64,000 bases of DNA from Polytrichum commune (GCA_950295325.1 OX485805.1:7378501-7442500); one strand, 5' to 3'; shown: positions 34,824 through 45,590, numbered from the stretch's first letter. Numbers and translations are program-made. The notes: generated from the letters alone by a model not told the origin.

Positions 34824-36102
34824 CTCACCCCCACCAAACGGAGTCGATGCCCTCATCGACTATACTCGTAGTCGGCACACCAATTCTCAAGTTGCCATCC
34901 TCTATGGTGCGGCATTGTGTTTACCTTAGGGCGCGACCCCCACAATGCATCTTCAAATTTGGCATAGTCCCAAAGGTGTCGTTACTAGGTGGTCCGTTAG
35001 CGACCTTGGAACTCCTCCAAGGACCTAACCTATACTAGACCCACCTACTTCGGGACTCACATGGGTTGCCCCTCTTTTGGGGCCTCCCCCCCCCCGTTAG
35101 GCTCCACTAGCCTAACGTGACACATCTAGGCGAGACCTCAACGCTTCCACTAAGTTGTCTCGGTTGCAACTCCGAGATGGCTTTCCATTGTTAAGCCACG
35201 CCTCGATCGCACGGGGGTGATGCCAAGTCCCGCCCGACTCGGTTCCCACTTTGCTCTTTCGAGACATGGGTTCATGACTCCCATGCGCCAACTCTCGTTA
35301 GCTCGCGGGTAGCACTTTTATGAGCACGCGCCATCACCTTGCCCCCGCCCGGACAAGCCCACAACTAAGAAGTTTCTTGGTTTTATCCAAGGCCCCTCCA
35401 AGCCATGGCCCCCAATTACTCGGCTTACCCAACCTAGTTTGGCATATCTATTCCCCCTCTTCCATTAACCAAGCACAAGTACAAGACTAGGACCTCATCT
35501 CATACTTTTCTCTTTGCACCACTAAAGTTTGGACTTTATTCCCTCAAGCCAAAGAACAAGTTCATGTTGTGGAGTAATTAACCTCGAAGCTAAGTGTGCT
35601 ACTAGCGTCTCTCCCCCACTAAAGGAGATTGATGTCCTCATCAATGCCTACGCTTCTTTTTATTGGAATCCTTAGCCTTAGTTTCTTCAAAGTGCTTCAC
35701 CTATTCATTGGTGTTCACCATGTCTCTTGCCGCCACCCAAGCGGTTTCTTTTTCATGGTATCCTCACCATTTCACCAAGTACTCTTTTGTACATTTTTTT
35801 TCATTTTCACTTGGGCTTCCTACACTTGAGGGTGCCCTCCTACCTCATGTTCCAAATGACCTCCATAAGGTCGGGAGGTGGCCTAATCACTTGCTTGTGA
35901 TCGGGCCACAAGGTGTCGTCCTAAAATGACTTTCGTATTGAGACATGAAATTTCGGATGCACTTTGATCTCCGGCGGTAATTCCAACTTATACATGTCCT
36001 TGAACACTTGTTCCACAATGGAAAACGAAGCTCCAATTTTGGACATGAACTTTTGAAGTAAGGCCTTTGGGCAAGGTGAAGTTGTCCACATTCAACAACA
36101 CC

Positions 36103-37088
36103 TTATTGGCCCACCTCATACTCCACTTCGCGTCTTCCGGCATTGATTTGCACTCCGTAGCACCTTCGGGCTTTCTCCACCAACAACTTGGTCATCTCCA
36201 AGACTTGTTTACCATCCTTGGCCAAGTCCTCACCATCTTGGTTGAACTCTAGTGTTGAATGTGCCCCCTCGAGAGCTAGGTTAATAGGTTGGAGCGCATC
36301 CACTCCATAAGCCACCACGAAAGACCACCCCTTGGTAGCCAAGTGCGTGGCTACATTGCAATTACACTCCGCTCGACCCACATAGACCGCCCAATCTCCT
36401 TGGTCCGCCCCCACCAAGTTCCTCAAGTATTGCTTCAAGACTACATTCACATGCTCCGCTTTCCCATTCATTTGGGAATGCAAGGCCGTGGTAAACCTTA
36501 GTTTCATCCGACCTCCTTAGAGAATTGCATTGAAAATGCACTTGTGAACTTTGGATCTTGATCCCACACAATCACTCTTGGCAACCCGTGGTGCCTCAAC
36601 CATCCTTTGAGAAAAGGCTATGCGGTCTCCAACGCGGTGGCGGTTCCCACAATTGGCACCATGTGTGCCAACTTGGCAAACCGCTCTACCATCAACAAGA
36701 TGGCATCATACCCATGTGACTCCGACAAACTTGTGATCAAGTCCATGCACATACTATGCCATGGCCCCGACGGGATAGGCAACGGTTGCAAGAAACCGCC
36801 TTGCTTTTGGTAAGAGGGTCAGTTCACTTGGCACTTCATCCAAGCCTTCACAAAGTGGGTTATATCCTTCTTTATGCACCGCCAATGGTACCCCCATGAC
36901 ACCATTCTATGGCGGCTTTTTCTTTCTCCTCTATGGCCGGCAATAGGACTATCACATTCTTCCTTCAAAACCGATAGCCTCAACTTGCCTTGTGGCACAT
37001 ACACCTGACTTTGTTTACACTTGAACAATCCGTCCACCAACTTAACTTCTTTGAGCACCTTGCTCTTGCGAAGCTCACCTAAAAACAT
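36103..37088 (-). mobile_element. Integrase remnants of the nested element
   Basis: Minus-strand pieces include a zinc-binding-like segment (LSVLKEECDSPIAGHRG and ITHFVKAWMKCQ) at about 36819-37088, and a catalytic-core-like segment (TALHSQMNGKAEHVNVVLKQ) with a gypsy post-core region at 36103-36507. Enough to place the family as Ty3/gypsy. Fossil; broken. Confidence 0.75.
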
Positions 37089-37489
37089 TTGTGCTTTGGG
37101 GTAGTAAATTTACCCCTCCCGTATCTTGCATCACAAGTTTCCTTCGCCGGCACACATTAGCCACAAGGTTTGGATGGTTCTCATTGCTTGGAACTCTTCC
37201 CGTCTACTTAGCGCATCCGGCACCACATTTCCACGGTCCGGTTTGTGGACCAAATCCACCTTCATAAGCGCCAAGCTATCATGCCAACGCAATGACTTGG
37301 CGCTCACTTGCGCTTGTATGTCAAAATACTTTTAGGACACATTGTCCTTGTAGACCTTTGCTTTGTGCGACCCCAACTAGTGTCGCCACATCTTCAAGCA
37401 ATGCACTACGGCAAAGAAGTTCTTTGTCATGAGTTGGTTGTCTTCTTTGACAACCATCGAGCCTCAAGCCCCCATATGCAAAGGCCATC

Positions 37490-38110
37490 CATCTTACATT
37501 AACAATCCATCATTGGCAAAGTTACTCGCCCCCGTATGCACCTCAAAAGGTTTGTCAAACTCCATGAACTTGAGCACGGGCGGTGAAGAGAACTTGCTCT
37601 TAAGCTTCCCAAAGACTTGGTGACAAGGCTAGTCCCACTCTTGGGATAGCCATTTCTTTCACAAGTCGGACAACCATCGAGCTTCATGCTCTCATATGCA
37701 ATGGCCATCCATCTTGCATTAGCATCCGCCAATGGTAAAGTCACTCGCCCCCCGTATGCACCTCAAAAGGTTTTTTCAAGCTCCGCGAACTTGAACACGG
37801 GTGGTAAAGAGGAACTTGGTCTTAAGCTCCTCAAAGACTTGGTGGCAAGGCTCATCCCACTCTTGGGATAGCCATTTCTTGCACAAGTTGGACAAGCTTC
37901 TACAACCATGGAGTTTAATGCTCCTATAAGCAATGGTTATCCATCTTGGATCAACATCCGCCAATGGTGAAGTCCTTCGCCTTCATGTGCACCTCAACAT
38001 GCTCATGAAAACCCGGAAACTTAACCACATGTTGTGAAGAGAAGTTACTCTTGAGCTCCCCAAAGGCTTGGTGACAAGGCTCATCCCACTCTTGGGATAG
38101 CCATTTTTTC
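37490..38110 (-). repeat. Tandem repeats in the RNase H-side region of the nested element
   Basis: About three copies of a 190- to 240-bp unit containing CAAGGCTCATCCCACTCTTG, GATAGCCATTTCTT and CGTATGCACCTCAAAAGGTT. The unit seems to derive from pol coding sequence that was duplicated in place. Confidence 0.75.
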
Positions 38111-38474
38111 CAACATGTTGACTAAGGTTCTAGCAACCTTAGAAAAACCATGAATGAAGTGGTGGTAGTAGTTGGCTAGGCCAACAAATGACCTAAGCCC
38201 TTGTCTTGAGTCAAGGGCCAATTCTCTTCTTGGATTGCCTTGACATTTTTCATGTTCGTCCACCAACTTCCTTTGTCACCACATACCTCAAGAACTCAAT
38301 CTCTCGTTGAGCAAAGTTATTTTTCACTTCTTGGCGGTAATTGTTTTTGGGCAACACATTGGTGAATACATCCTTGTATCTCACCAACATCCCACCAATG
38401 TGGTTTGGAGGAGGCCCATCTTTCCTAGCCTCCCCATACATTCCTTGGAGTTGCTCCAATTGAACCAGGACCAT
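38081..38474 (-). mobile_element. Reverse transcriptase remnants of the nested element
   Basis: Minus-strand fragments show VRYKDVFTNVLP, typical just ahead of a gypsy reverse transcriptase, and LRSFVGLANYYHHFIHGFSK, the connection to RNase H. The polymerase core between them was not recognised. Fossil. Confidence 0.7.
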
Positions 38475-38949
38475 TATGTTTTCTATTTTTCATTTGGTTC
38501 ATTAAGACCAAATTCAACTTGGGTCCTCCTACCATAGGAGTCCTTGTCAATTTGAACTTCAATTCTTTGCCATTATGACCCATCATAATGCACCGCAAGC
38601 TCACCGGCTTGCACCTCATATATATCATGTGAGTTTCAAAGTAGGCGGCCTTCACAATGACATGCATTTCATCTATTTCACATGGTGTGAAATTTTGACA
38701 AAAATCCAATGTCCCACATTGAAAGGTTACATGCATCGCGGCCTCCTTTGTCTCATGCGGTTCATCCTTTCCAAACCGCACCTTGGTGGGCTTGCTTTCT
38801 CTATCAATCGGCAAGCCCCAACTTCCTTGTGAATTTTGGGCTCAAGAAGGAGTGGTAGCCTCTTTGTCAACACATGAGACATTTCTTCCATTCATTGAGC
38901 CTCAAGGTACAAAAGATTTGGCCTTGGCTTAAGGCTTCTAGCCTTGCCC

Positions 38950-39270
38950 ACAATGCCATCGTCTTACATTCGGTCCTCGGCAACTTGGCTTGGCTTGGTC
39001 CGCAAAGCCAACTTTAAACATTTTGTCCGCGGGACAAATTGGTTTGGTGCCACAAAACCAATTTCTAATAGTTTGTCCGCAAAACAAACATGTTTTGCCT
39101 TGGTAGCACAAAGCCACCTTCCCACACTCCGTCCGCGGCACGAACATGAATTGCCTTGGTAGGACAAACCCACCTCCCAACATTCCGTCCGCGGCACAAG
39201 TATGATTTGCTTTGGAAGCATAAATCCACCTTTCAACATTCCGTCCGCGGCACCAACATGTTTTCCCTAA
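38950..39270 (-). repeat. 60-bp tandem repeats with cysteine-rich reading
   Basis: About five units built on CCGTCCGCGGCACGAACATG, TTGCCTTGGTAGCACAAAGC and CCACCTTCCCACACT. In one minus-strand frame each unit supplies one or two Cys within a basic context (for example CRGRNVERW, CFADKLLE). It lies in the gag-to-pol interval of the nested element. Whether the peptide was ever made is unknown. Confidence 0.75.
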
Positions 39271-39908
39271 GTAAATTGGACCAAACAATTTGCACTCATT
39301 TCTTTGGGACCTACTTTGGCTAAAGCCACTTGTGGTGATGCGCCGCCAAACTTCTCTTTGGGACCATCGGCTTCAATGCTCTTGCAAACTTGATGGTCCC
39401 CACCATGTCCTCAAGAAGCCTTAGGGACTTAAACAAGGCATCCACCACCCACTTTTAAAACCCCACCTAAAGGATGCATTTCTTAGAAAGCTCGTCCGTT
39501 TTAGGTGTATCCTTCATTTGTGCGTTTGAATAGCGCACATAGGCCTTAAGAGGCCCCGGGTGCCTCATTAGCACCAAATTCATTCCAACATCAATACCTT
39601 CCAAGCATTTCGAATTGGAATTTCAATCCAACATTAATGCCCTCCAAGGTTTTGGGTGCATTCGGTATTCTAGCCCCCGAATACTTTTCGAGATTTGCGG
39701 GAGCCTTTTCAAAGCATTCCTCCATTTTCCTCACCGAATCCACCCTCGTGCCCACCATTGTCATTAGAATCAATGGTATGGTCAAAATCCACTTGCACAT
39801 GATCCTTGTTCCAATTTGAGCCTCACAACCTTTTGGAAACCCCGGGCTCACCATCATAACCCGCATTTTTGATAGCCATGTCTCCCTCAAAGTGCTAGCT
39901 CAAATATT

Positions 39909-39928
39909 GGAACCCTGCTCTGATACCA
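39909..39928 (-). promoter_or_regulatory. Primer-binding site (initiator Met-tRNA) of the nested element
   Basis: The minus strand reads TGGTATCAGAGCAGGGTTCC, complementary to the 3' end of plant initiator methionine tRNA, two bases inside the LTR. This is the usual primer for Ty3/gypsy reverse transcription and sets the orientation. Confidence 0.93.
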
Positions 39929-39930
39929 AG

Positions 39931-40903
39931 TGTCGCAACCCTTGCTAGGTCCCTTAACAATCTTGCCAATTTTCGTTTCTAGCAAAGGTTACGAGCGCTA
40001 ACCATTCGCATTCCGCCATGCTAATGGTTAGCTCCTCTTACCCCGGACCAATAGTTCATAGGAGGGAACCAACCCTCCTACTTTGCTTTCGGGACTCACC
40101 CCTTAATTGGTAACCCATTTCCCCAATGTGGACTTCCATCCATGGAAGTCCAATCCTATGTTGATCATCGCATTGCCGGAGCAACACTACAACAACCCGA
40201 AGCATACTAGGCAACTATGGCCTCACAATAGGCCAAAGCCCATGGAGGCCTTGCCGTTTGGCCTCGGGTGGGTGAGGCCACACCACCTCACCCATATAAG
40301 CCTCTAGGACTCTACACGGAGCCCCTACCCCACCGCCAACCAACCTCTTGTCTCTCTACCAAGAGTTGGGGCCAAGTGGACATTTTCCTTTAGCTGCTGG
40401 GCCTAGAACCCCCCCAGCAGCTTCAGACCATCATAACTTCCTTGTATGATGTCTGATCATAACAACCAACCACTCCATCCTCATCTACGCTTCACGTAGA
40501 TGCCGATGGACTCCTCACTTGCCCCATTCGGGCAAGTCTTGAGGAAGTTATGCGTGTTTGAACCTTGGCAGTCCCGGGAATCACTCCCAGGCACTGCTGT
40601 ACCAGGGCGCTGTCCCGGGACAGCGCCCCACTCAAATGGCCATAACTCCTAGCTCACACCTCCGATTGAGGTGTTCTTGAGCTTTCTAGAATCACCACGC
40701 CATGAGCTACGCATAGCTCATGGCCTTACCCTTGTGCCTCCTAGTCTTCGTGGGTGGGAGGCGTTCCCAACGCCCGGGGCCCTCACCCACACTAGGATCA
40801 CTTGGGCCCTCTCACCAACGGCGCCACAAGTCCCGGGTGTCACTCCGGGGTCCCCCTTGTGCCCATGGTGTTTCGGGCACTCCTCATGGAGAGGTGCGCG
40901 ACA
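39931..40903 (-). repeat. 5' LTR of the nested gypsy element
   Basis: 973 bp, near-identical partner of 33851-34823. On the minus strand it is followed two bases later by the methionine-tRNA primer site, marking it as the 5' LTR. Confidence 0.95.
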
Positions 40904-40974
40904 GTCTTGCTGCTCAACAACGTATGGATGACCAATTGCTTCCTCTGAGGGCATAGTACAATGGTCAGGGGGCA

Positions 40975-41259
40975 ATGGAGCCGCAATCCAAGGATCACAT
41001 GGAGGTCAATGACACTGAGGGATTATTTCCTTTGAAACTTCATGTTGCGGAAGAGCTTCGAGCCCAACGTGTTTTTCCGGCTTTGGCCCAAGATTTTGGA
41101 AAGTTGGAGGCCCACAAAATGTTTCCACTTCTATTTCTTGGTGACACTTCATATGTGGGTAGCTATTTAGCTACACAAACTGATTGTAGTGGAGAGGATA
41201 CGCATTTGGATTCAAGTACAGATGATGGGGGCAAAGGTGTTGCCCTCTCCACGGACTAG
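40975..41259 (+). mobile_element. Short linker frame between the methyltransferase and pol frames
   Basis: 94 codons beginning MEPQSKDHMEVNDTEGLF, acidic, with no domain I recognise. It belongs to the outer gypsy element and lies between the nested insertion and the reverse transcriptase frame. Confidence 0.5.
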
Positions 41260-41271
41260 CAATCACAGGCT

Positions 41272-44253
41272 ATGCTGGCACCAAGTGGCAATCCTTCTAT
41301 GAAGAAGGAAACCACGGAGTTTGACGATTGGCCAATTGAAGTGGGGCCAAAACTTACTGGTGTCGAAGCACGAAAGGTACGGGCATTTATTCGCTCTTAC
41401 CGTAATTGTTTTGCCTTTAGTCTTCATGATCTTGAAGGATATAAAGGTAAACCTGTTCGTATTCAACTCGAGGACGACCATCCTATTTTCAGTCGGCCGT
41501 ACAGACTTAGTACATCTGACAGGTTGGGTGTTCAAACTCGATGTCAAGAATTATTGGCAGCTGAATTGATTGAACTCTCCAATGGAGAGTATGCTTGTGC
41601 CACGGTTATGCCTTCAAAGAAAGATATCTTTGGCAACTGGACGGAAAAACGGATGTGTGGTGATTATCGTCCAGTCAACCGCAAGACCAAATCGGATCGA
41701 TATCCAATGCCGATGCCAGAGGAGTTGTTTGATGCACTGGGATTTTCTAGAATCTTCAGCACTCTGGATTTGAGGTCTGGTTATCATCAATTACCTTTGT
41801 TGTTGGGTGATCGGGTGAAGACGGCATTTTGGGGAATTGATAAAGATGGCAATGATCAACTTTATCATTGGAAATTTTTGCCATTTGGTCTCAAGAATGC
41901 ACCAGCTGAATTTCAGCGGGTGATGGACCAATTATTGGCTGGTTTGTCGTTTGCTAGATGTTACATTGATGATGTTATCATCTTTAGTAATAGTCCACAA
42001 GATCATGTGAGACATTTGCAAGCGGTATTTGAACGACTTCAACGGTGGGGATTCCGTTTACATCATGGAAAATGTAAGTTTTTCCATGATCAATTGCCCT
42101 ATTTAGGCCACATGATTGTTCATGGCGGTCTTGGTGTGCAACAGGCGAAGGTGGATGCTTTGCACAAAATTCCCGCACCTAGTGATGTACCACGGCTTCG
42201 TGCATTTCTAGGATTGGCAAATTATTATAGGAGGTTTGTCAAAAACTTTAGTTTGATTGCCAAACCTCTTACCATTCTCACGGGGAAAGACCAACCATGG
42301 ATTTGGAGTCGGGAACAACAACATGCATTTGATACATTGAAGCAGAGGCTCGGTTCAGCGCCAGTGCTTCGACGCCCGGATGTGTCTAGAGCTTTTCAAT
42401 TGCACACGGATTGGAGTGCAGTGGGATTGGGAGCGGTATTGACACAGAAAGATGAAGAAGGAAAGGAATATGTGGTGGCTTATGCATCTAGAAGCAATAA
42501 TAGTGCTGAATCTAATTATTCTTCTTATGAAGGCGAGGCCTTGGCGGCCGTTTGGGCCATTGCACATTTTCGACCTTATTTGTATGGGCAAAAGTTTACT
42601 TTGGTGACTGATCATCAGCCTTTAAAATGGCTTATGGAATCAGATAAGCTCACCGGGAAACTTGCTAGGTGGGCATTGTTACTTCAGGAATATGATTTTG
42701 AAGTTGTTCACCGAGCAAGAATTGCCAACTTGGATGCAGACGGATTGTCTCGCAATCCAAGTCTTTCAGATGAGGATTTAACTGGAGCCAGGTGGCATGG
42801 AGATTGTGATCGTGAGGCAGTGCCGGGTTGGCATGCTGCCACATATCTCACAATGATGTCGGGATTGGCTGCTGAGATCCTTGTGGAAGAACAAGATGAG
42901 GAGGTTGATAAATCTCTCGTTGTTAGTGATGTGATGGAAGACCAGGCGATCTTGCACAAACTTCAACAAGGGATATTTCCTCTTGGACTATCTGCTATGG
43001 AGCGAGATAGAGTTAGTCACCGGATAACAAGGTTTCGTTGGGCAAACAGCTTGTTATTTCGTGTGTGGCCAAACGGAACGAGGCGCATCGTTCCAAGGCC
43101 AGATCAAAGAGCTTCTTTGGTGCGGCAAGTGCACGAGGAGCTTGGACATTTTGGAGTGCGAAGGACGCACTCTATGTTGCGCAACCAATATTGGTGGACT
43201 GGTATGTATCAACAGGTTGCCACTTATATTTCTAGGTGTGAAGTATGTGACCGGGTCAGGTCAAGTTTTAATACTTTATCACCTCAACTTCAGTCTTTAC
43301 CTATTATGGGCTTGGGATATCGTTGGTCTTTGGATTTTGCCGGACCGCTTACTATCACTCCACGAGGGGCAAAGTATGTACTTGTGATGGTGGAGCATTT
43401 TAGTAAGTGGATTGAACTCGTGGCTCTTCCGCAAAATTCCTCAGAATTGGCGGCTATGGCATTTCTTGATCGAGTTTTGGCACGGTTTGGAGCACCTGCA
43501 GAGGTGTTGACGGATCAAGGGAGAGAATTTTTTGGATCTTTCGAAGCTTTGTGTACCAAGGCTTTGATTGATCATCGGACAACTTCCAGAGATCACCCTG
43601 AGGCAGATGGCTTAGCTGAACGAGTTGTTCAGACGGTTAAGCGCGGTTTGCAGAAGTATGGATTGCTTCATGGCAACCATCGCGATTGGGACTTGATGTT
43701 ACCATGGATAGCAATGGGTTATCGTTTCAACAGGCAAGCATCTTTGGCATCCTATAGTCCTTACCAACTCTTGTATGGACGGGAACCAATTTTATCTAGC
43801 TCGGTGCGAGAGAAATTGGCTCCCGTGGTAAACTTGGATGATCCAGATGTTTGGGCTCAATGTCTTCATGACCGAGCAGCGTTCTTCCAAAAGGCCATGC
43901 CTATGGCTATGGATAACTTAAATATTGCTCAACATCGTGATACATTACGGTATGCCCGGATCCGCAGTGGAGCTTATCGACCTCAGGTTCGTAGATTTTC
44001 CAAAGGGAATTATGTTTACTTGCAACGGGAGGCGCCTACGACATTGGATGTCAAGGCTGGGCGCACGATTTTGCGAGTAAAAGATGTCTTGCCAAGTGGT
44101 ATATTATTGCTTGAAGGCAAGGATGGACGGGAATGTTGTGAGCATTCAAAGAATTGTGCTCCATGTCACCTTCCCATCGACGGCTCTGTGCATCCCGAGT
44201 TGGCGGTTGTACCACAGGGTCTGCCTTGTTATGTTTGTGGAGAGAAGAAATGA
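41272..44253 (+). CDS. Reverse transcriptase-RNase H-integrase (pol) of the methyltransferase gypsy element
   Basis: A 993-codon frame. The reverse transcriptase spans about residues 85-330, with MCGDYRPVNRKT, LPFGLKNAPAEFQRVMDQLL and the YIDD catalytic box at 231, then FLGLANYYRRFVKNFS. RNase H, about 375-490, has LHTDWSAVGLGAVLTQ, YEGEALAAVWA and VTDHQPLKWLM. The integrase zinc-binding domain near 620-680 has HEELGHFGVRRTH and SRCEVCDRV. The integrase core, about 690-860, has LDFAGPL, VLTDQGREFFGSF and DHPEADGLAERVVQTVKRG. After the core come a Gly/Pro-containing tail and then Cys-rich sequence leading to the PHD-like finger. Gene order RT-RNase H-integrase marks Ty3/gypsy. Activity would copy the element RNA in particles and insert the DNA in the nucleus. 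Confidence 0.95.
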   Translation: MLAPSGNPSMKKETTEFDDWPIEVGPKLTGVEARKVRAFIRSYRNCFAFSLHDLEGYKGKPVRIQLEDDHPIFSRPYRLSTSDRLGVQTRCQELLAAELIELSNGEYACATVMPSKKDIFGNWTEKRMCGDYRPVNRKTKSDRYPMPMPEELFDALGFSRIFSTLDLRSGYHQLPLLLGDRVKTAFWGIDKDGNDQLYHWKFLPFGLKNAPAEFQRVMDQLLAGLSFARCYIDDVIIFSNSPQDHVRHLQAVFERLQRWGFRLHHGKCKFFHDQLPYLGHMIVHGGLGVQQAKVDALHKIPAPSDVPRLRAFLGLANYYRRFVKNFSLIAKPLTILTGKDQPWIWSREQQHAFDTLKQRLGSAPVLRRPDVSRAFQLHTDWSAVGLGAVLTQKDEEGKEYVVAYASRSNNSAESNYSSYEGEALAAVWAIAHFRPYLYGQKFTLVTDHQPLKWLMESDKLTGKLARWALLLQEYDFEVVHRARIANLDADGLSRNPSLSDEDLTGARWHGDCDREAVPGWHAATYLTMMSGLAAEILVEEQDEEVDKSLVVSDVMEDQAILHKLQQGIFPLGLSAMERDRVSHRITRFRWANSLLFRVWPNGTRRIVPRPDQRASLVRQVHEELGHFGVRRTHSMLRNQYWWTGMYQQVATYISRCEVCDRVRSSFNTLSPQLQSLPIMGLGYRWSLDFAGPLTITPRGAKYVLVMVEHFSKWIELVALPQNSSELAAMAFLDRVLARFGAPAEVLTDQGREFFGSFEALCTKALIDHRTTSRDHPEADGLAERVVQTVKRGLQKYGLLHGNHRDWDLMLPWIAMGYRFNRQASLASYSPYQLLYGREPILSSSVREKLAPVVNLDDPDVWAQCLHDRAAFFQKAMPMAMDNLNIAQHRDTLRYARIRSGAYRPQVRRFSKGNYVYLQREAPTTLDVKAGRTILRVKDVLPSGILLLEGKDGRECCEHSKNCAPCHLPIDGSVHPELAVVPQGLPCYVCGEKK

Positions 44254-44403
44254 GCTGCAACAATGTTATTGTGCGACCATTGTCAACGTGGATGGCACAT
44301 GGCATGTTTGACACCTCCCCTTTTGACTCTTCCTTCTGGCAATTGGGTTTGTCCTCGTTGTCGGAAAGCCTCCCACGCCATGGCCGTTAATGGTGATGAT
44401 TGA
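44205..44403 (+). mobile_element. PHD-type zinc finger at the end of the pol region
   Basis: The spacing of Cys and His follows a PHD finger: CYVCGEK, then LLCDHCQRGWHMACLTPP, then GNWVCPRCRK. The Trp two residues before the last Cys pair and the CD-x-C-x4-WH-x2-C core are diagnostic. PHD fingers bind histone H3 tails. The position after integrase is where other gypsy lineages carry a chromodomain, so a targeting role is a reasonable inference. Confidence 0.8.
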
Positions 44404-44727
44404 GGACTTTGTGGATGTTTGCCATATGTTTTAGTGGTGAAGTTGTTATCTAGTTGGTCGGAAGTTTTATGGGATTGAAAATCACATTGGAAGAATTATC
44501 AAGAATTCAACATAAATTGTTGAAGGCGATTAAGGATGGGGCTCACATTGCACTCAGTCCTACAGTTCTTGGGTTACTTCCTCAACCATGAATTTAATTC
44601 CTTAGATTACCACTACCCAATTGGATATGTACAGATGTAGCAACAACTTCATCATGTTCAACAACTCTACCGATGAGTGTGTTTGTTCCTAGCCGATTGG
44701 AGGGGCTCCTTATCTGCTAGGGGGGCA

Positions 44728-44835
44728 CTTGAAGAGGTAGTTGTTTAGCATATTAGTTTGCTATGTTTATTTTGCTAATTGATGTTGATGACGACACTCG
44801 ATCTGTTGTGTTTAACGATCTTAGTTTACATGACA
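44728..44835 (+). repeat. 108-bp repeat ahead of the right LTR (copy 1)
   Basis: Near-identical to 45270-45377. It begins CTTGAAGAGGTAGTTG directly after a G-rich polypurine tract (44720-44726) and ends TTTACATGACA. The two copies flank the 44836-45269 segment. The junction reads CATGACA-GA-TGTCACG, like two LTR ends meeting. Confidence 0.85.
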
Positions 44836-44837
44836 GA

Positions 44838-45377
44838 TGTCACGTGAGTTGACATCGGGGGCTAAGTCACGTCGAATTAGGAGTAAATGGACTCCATTAG
44901 GAGTCCATGTGTGTTTGGATGAGTGATGGACTCCATTGGGAGTCCTAGTTAGTTGTTCATCCACTCCATGGATGAAATCCACATAGGATTGGGGTTATGT
45001 GGAGAGGAAGGCATCTTGACTTGCCATTGTTGTCAAGTCAAGTCTTGTGAGTGTGTTTTGAGAGAGAGAGAGCTTGTTGTTGCTATCTTATGGCTATGGT
45101 GTAGTAGATCATGAGTAAAGCCTTTGCATTCTTTCTCCATCACTTGCACTCTTGGATTCCCCCTTTGTGGAGTGAGAGATAGCTTGACTCTTGTGTGCGA
45201 ATTTCAGAGTTTCTTAAGCTTTGTAAGGAGACTTCTTAGATTCTTGAGCTTGGAGAGAGAAACCCTCATCTTGAAGATGTAGTTGTTTAGCATATTAGTT
45301 TGCTATGTTTATTTTGCTAATTGATGTTGATGACGACACTCGATCTGTTGTGTTTAACGATCTTAGTTTACATGACA
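44838..45377 (+). repeat. Right LTR of the methyltransferase gypsy element
   Basis: 540 bp from TGTCACGTGAG to TTACATGACA, followed by the CGGA duplication. Its first 432 bp match the left LTR with about one difference; its last 108 bp are absent from the left LTR but repeat the sequence just upstream. Confidence 0.8.
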
Positions 45378-45394
45378 CGGAGGCCATCTCCGGA

Positions 45395-45590
45395 GTGTAG
45401 TGGGAAGGGGACCTCATTGTTCCGGATGTCTGGGTAACGTCTAGGTAAGATAGCCGTGGGGAAGACTGGGTAAAGATCCGGAAGGGATCCGGACTTGCGC
45501 CAATCTGATCTTCTGAAGAGGTCTCACCGCTTTTGGACGGGATAATCCGGAAAGTGGTACGAATCACCCACTTATCCCGTTGAGTCATAT
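45395..45590 (+). repeat. Tandem-repeat unit of the CCGGA-rich element (copy 2)
   Basis: Counterpart of 28261-28450 at about 80 percent identity. The remaining 45590-46059 is CCGGA-rich, without a readable gene, ending GTGTTCCCACA at the MULE junction. Confidence 0.85.

Larger units (their letters stand above)
33851..40903 (-). mobile_element. Nested Ty3/gypsy element, minus strand, interior decayed
   Basis: Two 973-bp LTRs (33851-34823 and 39931-40903) with an exact target duplication GTCTT (33846-33850 and 40904-40908). A primer-binding site for initiator methionine tRNA lies next to the LTR at 39931, and a G-rich polypurine tract (GGTGGGGGTGAG, minus strand) next to 34823, fixing the orientation as minus. 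Interior pieces of gag-like, reverse transcriptase and integrase sequence can be recognised but are heavily broken (many breaks). The LTRs differ by about one base, so this copy moved recently even though its coding capacity is gone. Confidence 0.95.
28533..45377 (+). mobile_element. Ty3/gypsy retrotransposon carrying a DNA cytosine methyltransferase and a PHD finger
   Basis: Direct repeats TGTCACGTGAG... at 28533 and 44838 bound it. Flanks show CGGA at 28529-28532 and 45378-45381, a likely 4-bp target duplication. Parts in order: left LTR, leader with tandem repeats, one long gag-protease-methyltransferase frame (30104-33868), a short frame (40975-41259), a reverse transcriptase/RNase H/integrase frame (41272-44253), a PHD-type finger, and right LTR. 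I see about one difference across some 430 aligned LTR bases, so the insertion is young. A second gypsy element interrupts it at 33851-40903. Apart from that it looks nearly whole, with perhaps one or two breaks. Confidence 0.92.

Noticed and set aside
34591-35038. Open frames of 112 and 132 codons (also at 40671-40956 and 3185-3448)
   Set aside because: They lie in or run out of the LTR and appear at every LTR copy; no coding evidence.
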